From: Ramicandelaber brevisporus
Taxonomy: Eukaryota > Kickxellomycota > Ramicandelaberales > Ramicandelaberaceae
Direction: 5' to 3'
NCBI GenBank assembly: GCA_025201865.1
Contig: MU602877.1
Location: forward strand, 1 to 37,674
Length of the DNA: 37,674 bases
The position numbers and the translations under genes were made by a program. This document shows positions 34,124 through 37,674 of the stretch, piece by piece. The notes under the pieces are model-generated. The model was not told the DNA's origin. It saw only the letters and a list, made by a program, of their open reading frames with translations, and did not search any database. Each line of letters opens with the position of its first letter. Positions within the stretch are counted from its first letter, which is position 1.

Positions 34124-36724
34124 ATGCGGTCAGAATTTGAAGGCATGTCCTCTGCTTTCTTCTCCAGCACATCATCATCACCTTCTTCTTCTTTTGCTTT
34201 GTCAAAATCTCTGCAACGTGTCCAGTCTACCTTCTGGCTCGACGCTGATCGTAACGAACGCATGAACCGCTCCAACGCTCCTTCAGTACCAACGTCACCT
34301 GGGCCATCGCGTCCACCTTCGACACCTTCGACACCAGTGACACCAGCGACTGGAACCGGAGCATCTCCTTTGGAAGCCAAAATCAGTCTGCTACAAGAGC
34401 AGCTTCGTAAAGCGGGACAGCATCTGCGCGCTTTAACAACCGAGAATGGCGAGATATCAGAACAACTCGAAGCGGCTGTCAATCGCAATGTTGAACTTGA
34501 AACAAAGTTACTAGAATCGACTCAGTTGAATGATGACAACCAGGGCAAGATTGATGCAGCTGTCCAACAGGCACTTCAAAGGGTGACATCAGACCACGAG
34601 GCAGAGGTTGCGTCTCTCAAATCATCGCTTGACACCACCACTGTGGAATTGAATAGTGTGCGCGAATTATTAGAAGGTGCACGGAAAGAGGCTGCAGATG
34701 CTAAAGATGCGATTGGTAGAGCAGAGGAGGAGGCACGGAAGGCAAAAGCAGCTAGCGAGGCAGCTGAAGCGAAGTTGGCTGCTCAAGCCGAAATTGCAGC
34801 CGCAGCAGCAGAGGCAGCGGAGGCAGCAACAGGAACACGCCAGGAAGAGACTAGCGAGATTTCATCAACAGTCAAAGTGGACGAAGCAGTATTACTCCAG
34901 GCAAGGGCCGATGCGGATGCCGCCAGAGCTGCTACAGAAGAAGCCAAAGTGGAGGCCGAGACCATCCGTAACGAACTGGCCAGTGTGAAGAAGCAGTACG
35001 ATGATGCCAGATCTGCTGCAATCTCACTAGTGATGAAACTCGACAACAATGTGGATAATGTTGATGACAAGCCACTCTTGGATGTGGTTGGTTGCATTGA
35101 AGCGGCCTCCGCAGCAAATATCACTCAGAGTATTGAAAAGATGGAATCAGCCAAGAACGCCGAGATTGCCTCTCTTAAAGCCACAATTACTGCTGCCACT
35201 GAAGCTACAAAGCGCGCAGAACTCACTGTTGAAGCAGCTGCTCACATTTCAACCTTGATTGCTACAGATGCATTCACCTCAGAAGTCAGCAGTACTGATG
35301 ATAATAATAATAATAATGACGACGATGGCGACGACGACTCTTCAGTGTTTGCTGAGCCGGATTCAGCGGAGACAGCTTCATTACCGCCTGGAATTGTACA
35401 TTTAGTTGCAAGTGTTGTCAAGAAGGCGCGGGTGGCCATGAAAGACGCACGCGATATTCATCAGAGTGAGATTGACAACTTGAATCAGCAGCATCAGGAT
35501 GCATCGGATGTGGCCGCCAGTGCACTGCAAGCATCAGAGTCGGAGCGTGAACAGCTGGATGATGATTATCAGAAATTACTGGCAAAATTAGGGAGTATGA
35601 AGTCAGTTTTGGAAACAAAGATGCAAGCAGAAGGTGAGCAGGTTAAACGAGCAAAGGCTGATTTGGCAGAACTCCAAGCACGATACACTGCAGATATTAC
35701 AGCAAGAGATCAAACAAACGTTAAATTGGCCAGTAATATTCAGCAACTGAGGCAAGACCTGGAGTCATCCAAAGAAGACGCTGTACAGCTAAGAGAATCA
35801 CTCAAACAGCTACAGGTACGCCAGGCACGCGAAACTGCAGACTTTGAAGCAGCATCTGAGCAAAGTGAAGCTCAACTTCGCCAGCTGAATCAGCAACTGA
35901 GAGCACAAACTGAGCAACTGGACAGAGAACGTGCAAAGTCACTTGAATTGACATCGGCTGTGAGTGGGTTACAAGAACAGGTTGACCAGTTAAATCAGTC
36001 CGCAGAAGAATGGCAGTTGGAAAGAAATATCAGCGCAAAGAGCATCCGAAACTTGCAAACAGCTCTCGACGAGATGGAGAGAACTCGTGAATCATCATTG
36101 CAATCTGGACTCGCCTCATTGCATTCTGAATTAAATGAATACAAATCGCAATTGGCATCAACTCGCTCAAAACTTGTTTCAATGCAAAAGGAAGTCGATG
36201 CAGCGCGACAGGCTGTAGCTCAAACAGCATCTCTACAGTCTAAAGTTGATAATCTCACTCATCAGCTTGGGCAAGCACACAAAGAATTTACATTGGTTCA
36301 AGAAAAGGCCAATAAAGACGTGTCACTATTCAAACAAGAGTTGGCAGAAACGTCCATTGATCGCAATGTAATGGGCAGTCTGCTGGTCTCATTCTTTGCA
36401 TTAGAGTATGGCGATCCACGACGTTACGAGACAATACAAACCATCGCCAGCATGCTTGAGTTCTCTAACGACCAGCGGCGGCAGATTGGATTGCCTTTGA
36501 TTAAGAAGGCATCACCGCCATCAGCTGCTGCGTCTCCAGTGAACAGTCATCAAAGTCATCATGGCACACCGCAGAATCCGGAACAGAATCATAACCAGTC
36601 AAATGGCAGCGATGATGGACAAGCAAATGAAGGCGAGCCTGGCCAAGGAAATGGTAACTTTGAACAACTGGCAGCAAGCGAGTCTTTGGCAGAGCGGTGG
36701 ATTGCATTCCTCTCGAGACCATAA
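34124..36724 (+). CDS. RUD3: Golgin with C-terminal GRAB domain, Rud3/GMAP-210 type
   Basis: An 866-residue coiled-coil protein. A Ser/Pro-rich head (1-80) leads into a nearly continuous coiled coil (about 85-740), rich in Ala/Glu/Lys heptads and broken by an acidic Asn/Asp insert near 390-410. The GRAB domain is at about 746-790: MGSLLVSFFALEYGDP followed by RRYETIQTIASMLEF and DQRRQIGL. This matches the Arf1-binding GRAB domain of Rud3 and GMAP-210 better than the GRIP domain of Imh1. Such golgins tether vesicles at the cis-Golgi. A Ser/Asn/Gln-rich tail (800-866) follows. The ATG at 34145 is an alternative start that trims seven residues. Confidence 0.85.
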   Translation: MRSEFEGMSSAFFSSTSSSPSSSFALSKSLQRVQSTFWLDADRNERMNRSNAPSVPTSPGPSRPPSTPSTPVTPATGTGASPLEAKISLLQEQLRKAGQHLRALTTENGEISEQLEAAVNRNVELETKLLESTQLNDDNQGKIDAAVQQALQRVTSDHEAEVASLKSSLDTTTVELNSVRELLEGARKEAADAKDAIGRAEEEARKAKAASEAAEAKLAAQAEIAAAAAEAAEAATGTRQEETSEISSTVKVDEAVLLQARADADAARAATEEAKVEAETIRNELASVKKQYDDARSAAISLVMKLDNNVDNVDDKPLLDVVGCIEAASAANITQSIEKMESAKNAEIASLKATITAATEATKRAELTVEAAAHISTLIATDAFTSEVSSTDDNNNNNDDDGDDDSSVFAEPDSAETASLPPGIVHLVASVVKKARVAMKDARDIHQSEIDNLNQQHQDASDVAASALQASESEREQLDDDYQKLLAKLGSMKSVLETKMQAEGEQVKRAKADLAELQARYTADITARDQTNVKLASNIQQLRQDLESSKEDAVQLRESLKQLQVRQARETADFEAASEQSEAQLRQLNQQLRAQTEQLDRERAKSLELTSAVSGLQEQVDQLNQSAEEWQLERNISAKSIRNLQTALDEMERTRESSLQSGLASLHSELNEYKSQLASTRSKLVSMQKEVDAARQAVAQTASLQSKVDNLTHQLGQAHKEFTLVQEKANKDVSLFKQELAETSIDRNVMGSLLVSFFALEYGDPRRYETIQTIASMLEFSNDQRRQIGLPLIKKASPPSAAASPVNSHQSHHGTPQNPEQNHNQSNGSDDGQANEGEPGQGNGNFEQLAASESLAERWIAFLSRP

Positions 36725-37674
36725 TTACCATTTAATTCCTTACTTCTTTTCTCCACACGGGTGGGCCGTGTTTTACGTAAAATTCCCTGCTCTACAAGTG
36801 TTCCAGAATTTCTTACCCAAAAACATACACTTTATGGAAAGAGCAGCATGTCAGTTACGTAAAATGCATCCTCTCCTCCCTGTCCTTCCTCCTATCAAAT
36901 CACATACAATCACATTAAAATCACACTAAAGTCTCGCACTGAGCGGTACAGTTAGATGATGTTGTTTACAGAACAGTGTGCGCCGAAACAGCGACGAACG
37001 ATACTGCTAGAGGCGTTGTTCGATCAAAGGAGGTTCGCCACTCTGCGTAGAAAAACACACACATACAAGTCCTCCTTTGATTTTCTCAGCACACGACTCA
37101 CCCAGCCAATAAAGCAGTCTTTCTCTCCTCTCCTCTCTCAACAAACACGCCAACCAGCGAATCGAGTATCAGCCGTGTTTCGTTCCTGAGTGCTATCACT
37201 GCTACTGCACCTCGAGTGTATAATAAGGCAGCCATCTCACCCAGCACAACTACCATCCTTTCCCGTGTCTGTTTGTTTCTGTGTCTCATCCCCTCCCTGT
37301 CTCTTCGTCCTTCTGCTTTGTCCCTGAACCGCACCGTCTCTTTCCTGCTCGCAACTCTTCCTCTTCCTCTGCACCGCACGTGTGTGCTCGTGCCTTCTGG
37401 TCGCGCCACCGTCGGTTGCACCTCGACCCTTCAAGACAACCACCTCCCTGTCGGTCTGCTCGTCCGTTTCCTGCAGCAGCAGCCTCCTTCGTCTACGCCA
37501 CCTCGGTCCTCACTTCGCGTAGACACCCTTCCCGCCGGCCGTTTCCTCCTCTTCGCCGGCCCAGGTTTGGTTGCTTCTTGTCGCTCATGCCGCCTTTCTC
37601 AAGGTGGTCTGGTCGCCCCCAATTGCTACTTGAGCACAACTCTGCCTGCATCCACTCGGTTCTGCGGTCTACTC
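36725..37674. other. Right edge: golgin 3' end and pyrimidine-rich leader of a possible next gene
   Basis: About 950 bases. After the golgin 3' region (36725-36950) the plus strand becomes strongly pyrimidine-rich from about 37100 to the end. That recalls the CT-rich leaders of other genes here, so a plus-strand gene may begin outside the window. One plus-strand frame stays open without an ATG from about 37081 to the edge. Another contains an ATG near 37588 followed by only about 29 codons before the edge. Low A content makes stops rare, so neither frame is good evidence of coding. Confidence 0.35.

Noticed and set aside
34124-36724. Golgin as a GRIP-domain Imh1 homolog
   Set aside because: The C-terminal motif (LLVSFFALEYGDPRRYE) fits the GRAB domain of Rud3/GMAP-210 better, and the key GRIP tyrosine context is absent.
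36956-37189. 77-codon frame in the right-edge region
   Set aside because: No recognisable domain; the region looks like spacer and leader.
37081-37674. Long open plus-strand frame at the right edge
   Set aside because: It has no ATG, and the pyrimidine-rich composition makes stop codons rare; openness alone is weak evidence.

Overview
The window looks like nuclear DNA of an early-diverging, intron-poor fungus. The evidence is a complete FKS-type 1,3-beta-glucan synthase, an alpha-arrestin, Nic96, a Rud3-type golgin, an Etr1-type enoyl reductase, a eukaryotic tRNA-Leu with internal A and B boxes, and fungal-style secreted and GPI-anchored enzymes. Almost every gene reads as one uninterrupted frame, including a 2,264-codon glucan synthase. 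Many proteins carry polyQ, polyN or Ser/Gly tracts. The F-box/LRR-like genes and the intron-poor layout would fit Zoopagomycota (for example Kickxellomycotina), but the sequence alone does not prove the lineage.

Left to right: a gene-poor edge (1-644); an alpha-arrestin (-); a 1.9 kb divergent intergenic region; a giant FKS glucan synthase (+); a GPI-anchored trypsin-like protease (-); a TBC1D20/Gyp8-type Rab GAP (+); a small two-TM protein (+); tRNA-Leu(AAG) (+) abutting a decayed LRR gene fragment (+); a secreted serine beta-lactamase-like hydrolase (+); a Cuz1/ZFAND1 AN1 zinc-finger gene (-) head-to-head with an MGS1/WRNIP1 ATPase (+); a heat-shock-factor gene (-) whose frame is broken by a 107-bp-offset tandem duplication; an Etr1/MECR reductase (-); Nic96 (-) head-to-head with TGS1 (+); an F-box/LRR-like gene (-) divergent from a Rud3/GMAP-210-type golgin (+); and a pyrimidine-rich right edge that may lead into the next gene.

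These are mainly housekeeping genes: wall synthesis (FKS), secretory traffic (Rab GAP, golgin, arrestin), nuclear pore and RNA cap modification (Nic96, TGS1), ubiquitin-linked stress and replication surveillance (Cuz1, Mgs1), mitochondrial fatty-acid synthesis (Etr1) and stress transcription (HSF). I found no CRISPR array, prophage, transposase or gene cluster for a dedicated new system. The most notable signals are the HSF duplication whose single-copy removal would rejoin the reading frame, the highly diverged echinocandin hot-spot 2 of the glucan synthase, the expanded HSF wing, and the LRR fragment beside the tRNA whose frame re-opens after a one-base shift.
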